Of a stretch of 64,000 nt of DNA, positions 1 to 8,379 are shown piece by piece. The stretch lies in NCBI RefSeq assembly GCF_007858365.1, contig NZ_VFIO01000013.1, forward strand, positions 1 to 64,000, read 5' to 3'. Numbering within the stretch: position 1 is the stretch's first letter; the number at the start of each line of letters is the position of its first letter. This stretch comes from Pseudomonas saxonica (GTDB lineage Bacteria; Pseudomonadota; Gammaproteobacteria; Pseudomonadales; Pseudomonadaceae). The notes beneath the pieces are model-generated. The model did not search any database and had not been told where the DNA came from. It worked only from the letters and a program-made list of their open reading frames with translations. Made by a program: the position numbers and the translations under genes.

Positions 1-231
1 CCCGCGTACGGCCCTCGCTGCGCTCAGGTGTCCCTCGCTCCGGTCCCGCTCCGTGGGCACGCTGCGACGGGCCATCCATGGCCCGATCGCAGCTCTCCCG
101 GCATCCATGCCGGTCGACCCACTCCGCGAAACCTCCACTCGGCCTCCCGAAGGGGCGGCAGATCAAGATCAAAAGCAAGATCAAAAGCCAAGATCAAGAT
201 CACAAGCAAGATCAAGATCACAAGCGCGCTG
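1..231. repeat. Intergenic region with degenerate GATCAA-type repeat tract
   Basis: No convincing gene is present. Positions 161-224 form a low-complexity tract built from GATCAAGATCA, AAAGCAAGATC and CACAAGC units; read on the minus strand it is a run of CTTGATCTTG-like words. The preceding 160 bases are GC-rich and lack codon structure. Repeats of this look are common between genes in Pseudomonas (family knowledge). The short open frames across it run through the repeat in several registers and are not believable proteins. The tract lies directly downstream of the leftward MFS gene. Confidence 0.55.
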
Positions 232-1545
232 TTAGGCGTTACTCATTCCTCGTGTCATCCGTAATGCCAATACGCTGCCAGCGACGATTACCGCCGCAAG
301 GACGTACAAGGCCACATCCGTCGAGCCCGTTGCGTCTTTGACCCATCCCACCAAATACGGACTAAGAAATCCAGCCATCTGGCCCATCGAGTTGATCAAC
401 GCCAAGCCACCTGCCGCAGCTCCCGCACTGAGCATCGCGGTCGGCACCGGCCAGAACATCGGCAAACCGGTAAGAGCACCCATCGTGGCGATGGTCAGGC
501 CAAGAATCGCAATGGCTGGCTGTGTCGCAAAGTTCACAGCAATCACCAACCCAATCGCACCCATCAACATGGGCACTACCAAATGCCAACGACGCTCTTT
601 ACGCAAGTCCGCCGAACGCCCCACCAGTAACATGAAGACAGCCGCCAGCAGGTAAGGAATCGCACTGATCCAGCCAATTACCAGCGTGTCGCTGAAGCCC
701 AGGTTCTTGATGATCGATGGCAGCCAGAAGTTGATCGCGTAGACGCCACTCTGGATGCAGAAGTAAATCAGGCCAAAGGCCCAGATTGCCGGGTTCTTGA
801 ACACAGCCAGCAGGGAATCGGTCGCCGTAGAGGGTTTGTTGGCAGCATCCAGATCATGGTCGGCTTGCAACACGGCACGTTCATGGGCTCCCAGCCATTT
901 GGCATTGGCAAAGCTGTCGCTCAGCAAGAAAATCGCCAGGGCGCCCAGTATGACCGTGGGAATGCCTTGCAGCAGAAACATCCACTGCCAACCCGCGAGC
1001 CCACCCTGGCCTGCGGCGAAGTGGCTGAGAATCCAACCCGAGAAAGGCCCGCCAATCAAGCCGGAAACCGGGATGGCGCACATGAACAAGGCCATGATGC
1101 GGCCACGGCGAAAGGTCGGAAACCACTGCGAGAGATACAAGACTACGCCCGGGAAGAATCCCGCCTCAGCAGCACCGGTTAAAAAACGCAGGGTGTAAAA
1201 ACCGGTCGGTGTGGTCACGAACATCAGGCAGGTCGACAGCGCGCCCCAGCCGATCATCATTACGGCAATCCAGCGCCGTGGGCCAAAACGGGTCAGGGCC
1301 AGGTTGCTCGGCACGCCGCAGAGCACGTAGCCGATAAAGAAAATTCCGGCACCCAGACCGTAAACTGTCTCGCTGAATTTCAGCGCATCCAGCATTTGTA
1401 GTTTGGCAAAGCCAACGTTGACCCGGTCAAGGTAGTTGAACAGGTAGCAGATGAAGATAAAGGGAATCAGGCGCAGTGTAATGCGCTTGTAGATGGCGTT
1501 TTTATCGTCATCGCTGATCAGCGAAGCGGTGGCGCTCTGTGACAT
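232..1545 (-). CDS. MFS transporter, anion:cation symporter family (probable glycerate/sugar-diacid uptake)
   Basis: Inner-membrane secondary transporter of the major facilitator superfamily, about 437 residues with some 12 hydrophobic segments. The N-terminal stretch YLDRVNVGFAKLQM and a FGPRRW loop resemble the anion:cation symporter (tartrate/glucarate/galactarate) branch. The ATG at 1545 is preferred over the upstream one at 1575 because AAAGAGAGA lies just before it. The gene is divergent from the sugar-diacid regulator at 1705, and glycerate kinase follows that regulator, so the substrate is inferred to be glycerate or a sugar diacid feeding glycerate. The exact substrate cannot be read from the sequence. 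Confidence 0.85.
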   Translation of the reverse strand: MSQSATASLISDDDKNAIYKRITLRLIPFIFICYLFNYLDRVNVGFAKLQMLDALKFSETVYGLGAGIFFIGYVLCGVPSNLALTRFGPRRWIAVMMIGWGALSTCLMFVTTPTGFYTLRFLTGAAEAGFFPGVVLYLSQWFPTFRRGRIMALFMCAIPVSGLIGGPFSGWILSHFAAGQGGLAGWQWMFLLQGIPTVILGALAIFLLSDSFANAKWLGAHERAVLQADHDLDAANKPSTATDSLLAVFKNPAIWAFGLIYFCIQSGVYAINFWLPSIIKNLGFSDTLVIGWISAIPYLLAAVFMLLVGRSADLRKERRWHLVVPMLMGAIGLVIAVNFATQPAIAILGLTIATMGALTGLPMFWPVPTAMLSAGAAAGGLALINSMGQMAGFLSPYLVGWVKDATGSTDVALYVLAAVIVAGSVLALRMTRGMSNA

Positions 1546-1704
1546 TGTATGTCTCTCTTTATTATGTTTTTTCACGATCCGGGGTTAACGTTGATCGCGG
1601 CCTGAGTTTCGACCACCTTAAGGCCGCTGTCTTTGTGCCTGAGCACAGGGAATATCTGCTAGCGCTGTGCCCATGAACAAAATTTCCAAAGGATTGTCGT
1701 CCCC

Positions 1705-2820
1705 ATGTTTGAGTTGGATCATGATTTGGCGCAGGACATTGTCGATCGCGCGATGGCCATTCTGCCTTACAACGTCAACGTTATGGACAGCCAGGGGCTG
1801 ATTCTGGGCAGTGGCGAGCCTGAGCGTATCAACACCCGGCACGAAGGGGCGCAGTTGGTGCTGGCCAATGGACGAGTGGTGGAAATCGACGCACAGACAG
1901 CCACCTGCCTGAAGGGGGTTCAGCCCGGAATCAATTTGCCGCTGTTGCTGGATGAGCGCCTGGTCGGTGTACTGGGGCTGACCGGTGAGCCGGAAATGCT
2001 TCGCACCTACGCTCAGCTGGTACGCATGACCGCCGAAATGCTGGTCAGGCAACGTTACCAGCAAGCCGAACAGCAGTGGCGCCGTCAGCGTTGCGACGAC
2101 CTGGTGGCATTACTGCTCAGTGAAGGCGGCGATTCCCCGCGCCTGATCGATGAAGCCCAGCAGTTAGGATTAAAACCGCAGTTGTCGCGTATCCCTTATC
2201 TGTTCGAGTTGGGCAAAGGCCAAGGCGCTGAAGCCTTGAGTGGCTGGTTGCAATCGCGCTACCCGGACAGTTGGTGCGTGACCCCGGCGACCGGCTCGCT
2301 GCTGTGGTGCCGGCCTGCAACGGTTGCGCTGGATGATCAGCGCCTGCTGGAAAAACTGGATGCTCAGGGCTGGAAGGTGCTGCGCATTGCGGCGGGGGGC
2401 CAGGCGGATGCACTCAAGGGCTTGCGTCGCTGCTATCGCCGGGTCGCGGACTTGCTTGCTTATGGGCGCGACGTGCTGCCCCAGACCCGCGTGCTGGAGC
2501 TTGATCGCTACCGCTTGCCGGTGATGCTATGGCGCCACCGTCATGATGATGCACTTGAAGAACTGCTGGGGCCGTTGCACAAGGTTGTGGCTAAAGACAC
2601 TAATGGTCAATTGATTGCCACACTTCGCAGTTGGTGTGAGCACGATGGCCAGAGCCAGCTATGCGCTGACGCACTGGGTATTCACCGCAACAGCCTGCGT
2701 TACCGCATGGAACGCATCGCTGAATTGAGTTCAGTGGACCCGCTGAGCCTGAACGGCATGCTGGCGCTGTATTTGGGCGTGCAATTGTTGCCTTGTCAGA
2801 ATGAACAACAAACACTGTGA
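1705..2820 (+). CDS. cdaR: Sugar-diacid-responsive transcriptional regulator, CdaR/SdaR family
   Basis: Cytoplasmic DNA-binding regulator of 371 residues, close to the usual CdaR length. The N-terminal ~135 residues (starting MFELDHDLAQDIVDRAMAIL, with the GSGEPERINTRHEGA stretch) match the sugar-diacid recognition domain. The C-terminal ~60 residues (LCADALGIHRNSLRYRMERI) are the PucR/CdaR-type helix-turn-helix. AAAGGA precedes the ATG. Family members activate glucarate/galactarate/glycerate use when they bind the diacid. It sits between a divergent MFS transporter and a downstream glycerate kinase, the expected targets. Frame and domains are clear; the true inducer is inferred. Confidence 0.9.
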   Translation: MFELDHDLAQDIVDRAMAILPYNVNVMDSQGLILGSGEPERINTRHEGAQLVLANGRVVEIDAQTATCLKGVQPGINLPLLLDERLVGVLGLTGEPEMLRTYAQLVRMTAEMLVRQRYQQAEQQWRRQRCDDLVALLLSEGGDSPRLIDEAQQLGLKPQLSRIPYLFELGKGQGAEALSGWLQSRYPDSWCVTPATGSLLWCRPATVALDDQRLLEKLDAQGWKVLRIAAGGQADALKGLRRCYRRVADLLAYGRDVLPQTRVLELDRYRLPVMLWRHRHDDALEELLGPLHKVVAKDTNGQLIATLRSWCEHDGQSQLCADALGIHRNSLRYRMERIAELSSVDPLSLNGMLALYLGVQLLPCQNEQQTL

Positions 2821-2898
2821 TTGCTTGTGCGGCTGACTGGCGTGTTTGCAGCCCGTTGATGGCAGCATGGTTGGCATAAGACCTGGAGATGCGCCCCT

Positions 2899-4035
2899 AT
2901 GAAAATCGTGATTGCCCCCGACTCGTTCAAAGACAGCCTGAGTGCCGAAAAAGTCGCCGATGCCATCGCTGCCGGCCTGGCAGATGCGCTGCCCCATGCG
3001 CATCTGGTGAGCTGCCCGATGGCCGATGGCGGCGAAGGCACCGTGGAGGCCATCGTTGCCGCGGGCAATGGCCAGTTGCGCCGCAATCACGTTCAGGGCC
3101 CGCTGGGCGAATCGGTCGAGGCTCATTGGGGCTGGTTGCCGGACAGCCATACGGCCATTATCGAGATGGCTGAAGCCAGCGGCTTGCAACGCGTACCGGT
3201 GTCGCAACGGGATGCACGCATCAGCAGCACCTTCGGCACTGGTGAACTGATCCGGGCAGCCCTTGATGCGGGAGCGCAGCGCATTATTCTGGCCATCGGC
3301 GGCAGCGCCACCAATGACGCGGGCGCGGGGGCTTTGCAGGCACTGGGGCTGGGTCTGTTCGACGCTGAACGGCAACCTTTGGCACCCGGAGGGCTGGCGC
3401 TTTCCAGGCTGGCACACATCGAGCTTTCGGGGCTTGACCTGCGCTTGGCGGACGTTCGATTTGAAATTGCCGCTGACGTTAACAACCCTCTGTGTGGTGA
3501 GCACGGCGCTTCTGCCATCTTTGGCCCGCAAAAGGGCGCAACACCTGAGCACGTTCGCTTGCTGGATCAGGCGCTGGGACACTTTGCCGATCATTGCGCG
3601 ACTGTATTACCCAAGGATGTGCGTGATGAACCCGGCTCGGGAGCCGCAGGCGGGCTTGGTTTTGCGGCCAAGGCGTTTTTTGGCGCAGAGTTTCGCGCCG
3701 GAGTTGAAGTGGTGGCGGAATTGGTAGGGCTGGCAGAAGCGGTTAAAGACGCCGATCTGGTGATTACCGGTGAAGGCCGTTTCGATGCGCAGACATTACG
3801 CGGCAAAACCCCCTTTGGTGTGGCGCGCATTGCTCAGGCTCAGGGTGTGCCGGTCGTTGTGCTGGCTGGCACGTTGGGCGAGGGGTATCAAACACTCTAT
3901 GCGCACGGCATCAACGCCGCATTCGCCGTGACCAGCGGGCCAATGAGCCTCGAAGACGCCTGTGCCAACGCAGCACAACTGCTCACCGACAGGGCGCGCG
4001 ACATTGCGCGGCTGATGGCTATTTACGCGGTTTGA
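2899..4035 (+). CDS. garK: Glycerate 2-kinase (GarK/GlxK family)
   Basis: Phosphorylates D-glycerate with ATP, giving 2-phosphoglycerate for lower glycolysis. The protein has 378 residues, the normal size for type I glycerate kinase. It opens with MKIVIAPDSFKDSLSA and contains the family signatures CPMADGGEGT, IGGSATNDAGAGALQALG and GEGRFDAQT. GGAG lies about 12 bases before the ATG. It follows the CdaR gene by 78 bases and is probably its target, completing a glycerate uptake, control and phosphorylation unit with the MFS transporter. Symbols garK and glxK are both used for this family; 2- versus 3-phosphoglycerate specificity is assumed from the family. Confidence 0.93.
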   Translation: MKIVIAPDSFKDSLSAEKVADAIAAGLADALPHAHLVSCPMADGGEGTVEAIVAAGNGQLRRNHVQGPLGESVEAHWGWLPDSHTAIIEMAEASGLQRVPVSQRDARISSTFGTGELIRAALDAGAQRIILAIGGSATNDAGAGALQALGLGLFDAERQPLAPGGLALSRLAHIELSGLDLRLADVRFEIAADVNNPLCGEHGASAIFGPQKGATPEHVRLLDQALGHFADHCATVLPKDVRDEPGSGAAGGLGFAAKAFFGAEFRAGVEVVAELVGLAEAVKDADLVITGEGRFDAQTLRGKTPFGVARIAQAQGVPVVVLAGTLGEGYQTLYAHGINAAFAVTSGPMSLEDACANAAQLLTDRARDIARLMAIYAV

Positions 4036-4044
4036 TGCGCGCCG

Positions 4045-4064
4045 GCCGCCGCCTTCGCGGCGGC
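4045..4064. repeat. GC-rich hairpin, REP-like, after glycerate kinase
   Basis: An 8-bp perfect inverted repeat, GCCGCCGC and GCGGCGGC with a CTTC loop, is followed by CTACAGC. On the minus strand it reads GCTGTAGCCGCCGCGAAGG, resembling Pseudomonas REP sequences. No T-run follows, so it is a REP-type element or a weak terminator of the glycerate kinase gene rather than a classical terminator. Confidence 0.5.
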
Positions 4065-4128
4065 TACAGCTTCAAAGCTCAATCGTGTAAGCTTTGCGGT
4101 TCTTCGCATTCGACCCTTAGCGAGCCCT

Positions 4129-5472
4129 ATGCCGTCGCTCTTCAAACGTTCTTTGCTGCCTAAACTGCGCAGTTTTCCTTTGTCCGCCGATGCAATCAGC
4201 ATCTTGCCCAGCGCGGCGCAATTTCGTCAGTGCCTGCTCGAACACATCGCCAGTGCACGTCAGCGCATCACGCTGGTGGCCTTGTACCTGCAGCAGGACG
4301 AAGCCGGACAGGAAATTCTCGATGCCTTGCACGCTGCCAAAGCCGCACGTCCAGAACTGGAAATCGTGGTGGTGGTGGATTGGCTACGGGCCCAGCGCGG
4401 CTTGATCGGTGCAGGCAAACAGCCGGGCAATGCCGCTTGGTACCAGGCCCAGACCGCCGCTCACAGCAGCGAAGTGCCTATTTATGGCGTGCCGGTTCAA
4501 ACCCGCGAGCTGTTCGGCGTTTTGCACCTCAAAGGTTTTATTGTTGATGACTGTGTGATCTACAGCGGCGCGAGCCTGAACAACGTGTACTTGCACAAGT
4601 TCGATAAATACCGCTTCGACCGTTATCACCTGCTGCACAACAAACCTCTGGCGGATGCCATGCAGCGCTTTGTGGTGGAGGACTTGATTACCACCAAGGC
4701 GGTGCATCGTCTGGATGTGCCTCAGTTACCGTCTACCCGCAGCTTGCGCAGCGCCATTGGTGATTTGCGCAGCAGCCTGAAAAAGGCCGTTTACGACACC
4801 CGCGAAGCGACAACCGCGCATTTTGGCCTGTCGGTGAGTCCGCTGCTGGGGGTGGGCAAAAATAACCCGCTGAGCCGGGTGATTTGCGAGTTGATTGCCA
4901 GCAGCCAACAGCAATTGACCATTTGCACGCCGTACTTCAACTTGCCATTGCCCGTGACCCGTGAAATCAATCGGGCGCTGGAGCGCGGCGTGAAGATTGA
5001 TATTGTGGTCGGTGACAAGACGGCCAATGATTTTTACATTCCGCCCAGCGAACCTTTCAAGGTGATTGCGGCACTCCCGTATCTGTACGAGTTGAGTCTG
5101 CGTCGGTTTGCCAAAAAGCATCAGCGCATGATCGATAGCGGTTTACTGAACCTGCATTTATGGCGCGAGGGCGATAACACCTTCCACCTTAAAGGCATGT
5201 GGGTCGATGACCGTTACACGCTGCTAACGGGCAACAACCTCAATCCGCGAGCGTTCCGCCTGGATCTTGAAAACGGGCTACTGATTGATGACCCGCGCCG
5301 CGAATGGCTGGAGCCTCGACGTCAAGAGCTGGAGTCGATTTTTGCCAATACCCGCCGCATCGAGAGTTACAAGATTCTGGAGACGCTGGAGGAGTACCCG
5401 GCGAGCGTCGCCAAGTTTCTGCGCAGGGTGAGCCGAGTGAGAATTGAGCGGTTGTTGTACCGCATTTTGTGA
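4129..5472 (+). CDS. pssA: CDP-diacylglycerol--serine O-phosphatidyltransferase (PssA, phospholipase D superfamily)
   Basis: Condenses CDP-diacylglycerol with L-serine to make phosphatidylserine, the precursor of phosphatidylethanolamine. At 447 residues it matches the soluble, ribosome/membrane-associated E. coli type (about 451). Two HKD motifs are visible: H133-L-K135 with D140 (HLKGFIVDD) and H353-L-K355 with D360 (HLKGMWVDD), each followed by the Asn-containing GASLNN or GNNLNP stretch. The C-terminus is rich in Arg, as expected for membrane association. It appears to be a single-gene unit. Confidence 0.93.
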   Translation: MPSLFKRSLLPKLRSFPLSADAISILPSAAQFRQCLLEHIASARQRITLVALYLQQDEAGQEILDALHAAKAARPELEIVVVVDWLRAQRGLIGAGKQPGNAAWYQAQTAAHSSEVPIYGVPVQTRELFGVLHLKGFIVDDCVIYSGASLNNVYLHKFDKYRFDRYHLLHNKPLADAMQRFVVEDLITTKAVHRLDVPQLPSTRSLRSAIGDLRSSLKKAVYDTREATTAHFGLSVSPLLGVGKNNPLSRVICELIASSQQQLTICTPYFNLPLPVTREINRALERGVKIDIVVGDKTANDFYIPPSEPFKVIAALPYLYELSLRRFAKKHQRMIDSGLLNLHLWREGDNTFHLKGMWVDDRYTLLTGNNLNPRAFRLDLENGLLIDDPRREWLEPRRQELESIFANTRRIESYKILETLEEYPASVAKFLRRVSRVRIERLLYRIL

Positions 5473-5675
5473 GTCCCCCGCCCAGTGCTAAAGCGAACAT
5501 TTTGCGCTCTTTGGGATGGATGTTTGACGAGGGCCTGACGGTGAATATTCACCCGTGACTTTCGAGGTGGTCGGTTGCGTGCTATTGCTTAGGGAAGTTT
5601 TATTGCGACACAACCTTGCTCGGGGTTCATCACACCAGCCCTGGGCGACCACCGAAACTTCCACGAGGTGCCGAT

Positions 5676-5930
5676 ATGCCTGTCAAACACGATTTGCTCA
5701 AAGACCTGAGTGTGACCCCTGAGTTGGCCAGCAAGCTGCGCAACGAAAACCCTCATCTGGATCGCTTGTTTGCGGAATACAAGGACAAGGATGACCAGAT
5801 TGTTGCCGCTGAAAAAGACAATGCGCTGGGCATATCCGATGAGGCATTGCTCAAGCTCAAAGAGCAAAGGCTTTTGATCAAAGATAAGATCGCCAGCTAT
5901 TTTTCGGAATCAAGTGCCAGCAAGGTCTAG
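5676..5930 (+). CDS. Small YdcH/DUF465-family protein
   Basis: An 84-residue, highly charged, helical protein starting MPVKHDLLKDLS. The central HLDRLFAEYKDKDDQI and the C-terminal LKEQRLLIKDKI match the YdcH (DUF465) family of short coiled-coil proteins, whose function is not known. The ATG at 5676 is chosen because GAGGTG sits 6-7 bases upstream; the open frame extends 60 bases further without a better start. It lies 9 bases upstream of the next small gene and is probably co-transcribed with it. Confidence 0.85.
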   Translation: MPVKHDLLKDLSVTPELASKLRNENPHLDRLFAEYKDKDDQIVAAEKDNALGISDEALLKLKEQRLLIKDKIASYFSESSASKV

Positions 5931-5939
5931 GAAGTCGAT

Positions 5940-6236
5940 ATGTCCAAAGTCATCAAGATTGTCGCCACATTGCGCGCCAAGTCCGGCTTTCGTGCCGAGG
6001 TTGAAAAGGCGCTGCGTGCCTGTGTGCAAGGTTCACGGGCTGAGGCAGGCTGCATTGCCTACGCCCTGCATGTCGATATTGACGATCCAGACCGCTTTGT
6101 CTTTATCGAGGCGTGGGCGAACAGGGAGGCCATAGAGCAGCATAAAACCACGGCGCACTATCTAAAGATGGCTGGGGCGGTCAAAGAACTGCTCGCGCAT
6201 CGTGAAGTGCTGTTACTGGAAGAGCTGGAGGACTGA
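5940..6236 (+). CDS. Putative quinol monooxygenase, ABM superfamily (YgiN-like)
   Basis: A 98-residue dimeric alpha/beta-barrel (antibiotic biosynthesis monooxygenase) protein: KIVATLRAKSGFRAEVEKAL, EAGCIAYALHVDIDDPDRFV, FIEAWANREAIEQHKTTAHY. Family members such as YgiN oxidise quinols, but many ABM proteins have no assigned substrate. It starts 9 bases after the YdcH-like gene and ends just before a strong terminator, so the two form a short operon. Confidence 0.85.
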   Translation: MSKVIKIVATLRAKSGFRAEVEKALRACVQGSRAEAGCIAYALHVDIDDPDRFVFIEAWANREAIEQHKTTAHYLKMAGAVKELLAHREVLLLEELED

Positions 6237-6256
6237 GTTCGTTCTGCCCGCACGCC

Positions 6257-6288
6257 CGACGGCGGCCCGTAAAGGCCGTCGTTTTTAT
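6257..6288 (+). terminator. Intrinsic terminator after the ABM gene
   Basis: CGACGGC and GCCGTCG form a 7-bp stem around an 11-base loop, immediately followed by TTTTTATT. It lies 20 bases after the stop codon of the small monooxygenase gene. Confidence 0.85.
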
Positions 6289-6341
6289 TGGCGGGTTGAA
6301 CATGTGCAGGATGTGTATGGATGACGGATTGAACGTGTGTT

Positions 6342-7964
6342 CTATAAAGCCTTGGCCATATCCCGCAGCACGAACTTCTGAATCTTGCCGGTCGAGGTTT
6401 TGGGCAACAACGTGAACACCACCGTGCGCGGTACTTTGAACCCGGCCAGGTGCTCGCGGCAAAACGCGATGATCTCGCTCTCACGCACGTGTTGGTGATC
6501 GGCCTTCAGGGTAATAAATGCACAGGGTGTCTCGCCCCAACGCTCATCCGGCCGGGCAACGACCGCCGCTTCCATCACCCCCGAATGTCGATACAACACG
6601 CCTTCGACTTCGATCGTTGAGATGTTCTCGCCCCCAGAGATGATGATGTCTTTGAGTCGGTCGCGGATTTCGATATAGCCATCCGGGTGGCACACGGCCA
6701 GATCCCCGGTATGAAACCATCCCCCCTCAAAAGCTTCGGCCGTGGCGCTTGGGTTTTTCAGGTAACCCTTCATCACGGTGTTGCCCCGCATGAAGATCTC
6801 ACCCATGGTTTCGCCATCACGAGGTGTCGGCGCCAAGGTTTTAGGATCGGCCACCATCACGCCCTCCAGCGTCGGGTAACGCACACCTTGACGCGATTTG
6901 ATTTGAGCGCGCTCAACCAGTGACTGCTTGTCCCATTTGTCATGCCAGGCACATATGGTCACCGGGCCATAGACCTCGGTAAGGCCATAGACGTGGGTCA
7001 CATGGATGCCCATTTCTTCCACCGCACCAATGACTTTGGCGGGAGGGGCCGCTCCGGCGACCATAGCCCTGACCGGGTGATCGATGGCGGCTTTGGCCGA
7101 CTCAGGCATATTGACCAGAGCATTGAGCACTATTGGGGCACCGCACAGGTGGGTGACCTGATGCTCTCGGATAAGCGTCAGGATTTTTTGCGGATCTACC
7201 CGGCGCAAAAAGACGTGTACACCCGCCAGCGCGGTAATGATCCACGGGTAGCACCAGCCATTGCAGTGGAACATCGGCAGCGTCCACAGGTACACCGGGT
7301 GGTTGCCGATGGCCCAGACCATCTGGTTGCCCAGCGAATTGAGATACGCCCCACGATGGTGATACACCACGCCCTTGGGGTTGCCTGTGGTGCCTGAGGT
7401 GTAATTGAGCGTGATCGCTTGCCATTCATCAGTCGGCCACTGCCAGTCAAACTCAGGGTCGCCCTCTGCCAGCAGCGCCTCGTAATCCAACCTGCTGACC
7501 GGTTGGCCTTCGCCATACTCCGGGTCGTCGACGTCGATAATCAGCGGCGGATGGTCAAGCATGGCCACTGCGGCGTGGATCACATCATGGAACTCACGGT
7601 CGGCAATCAACACTTTTGCTTCGCCGTGGGCCAACATAAATGCAATGGTTTCGGCGTCGAGCCGCACGTTCAAGGCGTTGAGCACAGCGCCGGTCATTGG
7701 CACGGCAAAATGCGCTTCGAGCATGGCCGGGATATTCGGTAGCATCACCGCCACGGTATCGCCTTTGCCTACGCCGCGACCGGTCAGGGCACTGGCCAAT
7801 TGACGGCAGCGATTATAAGTTTGCACCCATGTTCGGCGAATCGAGCCATGAATGACGGCAGGGTAGTCGGGGTAGACGCTGGCCGTGCGCTCGATAAAGC
7901 TGAGCGGCGACAGGGCAATATGATTGACAGCACTTGGCTCGAGGCCTTGCTCAAAGATCGACAT
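6342..7964 (-). CDS. AMP-forming acyl-CoA synthetase (medium-chain / methylmercaptopropionyl-CoA ligase-like)
   Basis: Activates a carboxylic acid to its acyl-CoA with ATP via an acyl-adenylate. It has 540 residues, typical of the DmdB/medium-chain branch. The P-loop-like A3 motif YTSGTTGNPKGV is at about residues 188-199, the adenylation motif HVYGLTEVYGP follows mid-protein, then GWFHTGDLA, the hinge RLKDIIISGGENIS, and the catalytic Lys in STGKIQKF near the C-terminus. All catalytic motifs are intact. It is alone on its strand, with a palindrome and a TATAAA-like box about 90 bases upstream. The acid used cannot be told from the sequence. Confidence 0.9.
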   Translation of the reverse strand: MSIFEQGLEPSAVNHIALSPLSFIERTASVYPDYPAVIHGSIRRTWVQTYNRCRQLASALTGRGVGKGDTVAVMLPNIPAMLEAHFAVPMTGAVLNALNVRLDAETIAFMLAHGEAKVLIADREFHDVIHAAVAMLDHPPLIIDVDDPEYGEGQPVSRLDYEALLAEGDPEFDWQWPTDEWQAITLNYTSGTTGNPKGVVYHHRGAYLNSLGNQMVWAIGNHPVYLWTLPMFHCNGWCYPWIITALAGVHVFLRRVDPQKILTLIREHQVTHLCGAPIVLNALVNMPESAKAAIDHPVRAMVAGAAPPAKVIGAVEEMGIHVTHVYGLTEVYGPVTICAWHDKWDKQSLVERAQIKSRQGVRYPTLEGVMVADPKTLAPTPRDGETMGEIFMRGNTVMKGYLKNPSATAEAFEGGWFHTGDLAVCHPDGYIEIRDRLKDIIISGGENISTIEVEGVLYRHSGVMEAAVVARPDERWGETPCAFITLKADHQHVRESEIIAFCREHLAGFKVPRTVVFTLLPKTSTGKIQKFVLRDMAKAL

Positions 7965-8379
7965 AGGGAGTTGTTCCGGTGGCTGATTGTTAGCTCTATG
8001 GCTGCCCGCAGTGCCGATGGCGCACAGGTCAGTTTTATGTCCGGCCCTATTTATAGCCCACCCTGTATTTGACAGGGAAGTACGACCTTAGATGCACAAG
8101 GCTCACTCAGGCTAGCCCAGTTGGCCACGGGTCCATTCGGCGTCAGCGACAACATTGAGCCCAATGTTTTCGGCTAAACGAACAATTTACAACGACCTCA
8201 GAATCAGCAAGTGCTCTATCTTGCGGATTTCAAGAGGGGCCGTCTAAAACAGCAAAATAAATGGCTAAGTGCCATTATTTTTAGGCTCTGATTGTACTAT
8301 TGTTGGGCAATGTTCCAGCCGGCTCTGCGTCCGGGGCGCTTGGGCGCAGCAACGTTCAAATAACAAGGAAGTTATCGCA
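7965..8379. other. Intergenic region between acyl-CoA synthetase and autotransporter genes
   Basis: No gene is supported. The region must hold the divergent promoters of the synthetase (leftward) and the giant autotransporter (rightward). The left part has a perfect CCCTGT-N5-ACAGGG palindrome at 8061-8077 and, on the minus strand, a CTATAAATA box at about 8046-8056. An AAGGAAG ribosome-binding site ends 8 bases before the autotransporter ATG at 8380. No clear -35/-10 pair was found for the autotransporter. Confidence 0.6.
8061..8077. promoter_or_regulatory. 17-bp palindrome, candidate operator of the acyl-CoA synthetase gene
   Basis: Perfect inverted repeat CCCTGT-ATTTG-ACAGGG located about 97 bases upstream of the leftward synthetase start and just upstream of an AT-rich -10-like box on that strand. 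The position suits a repressor operator; no regulator is encoded next to it. Confidence 0.35.

Noticed and set aside
161..224. CRISPR-like tandem repeat at the left end
   Set aside because: Units are 7-12 bases, irregular and without unique spacers; it is a simple-sequence intergenic repeat.
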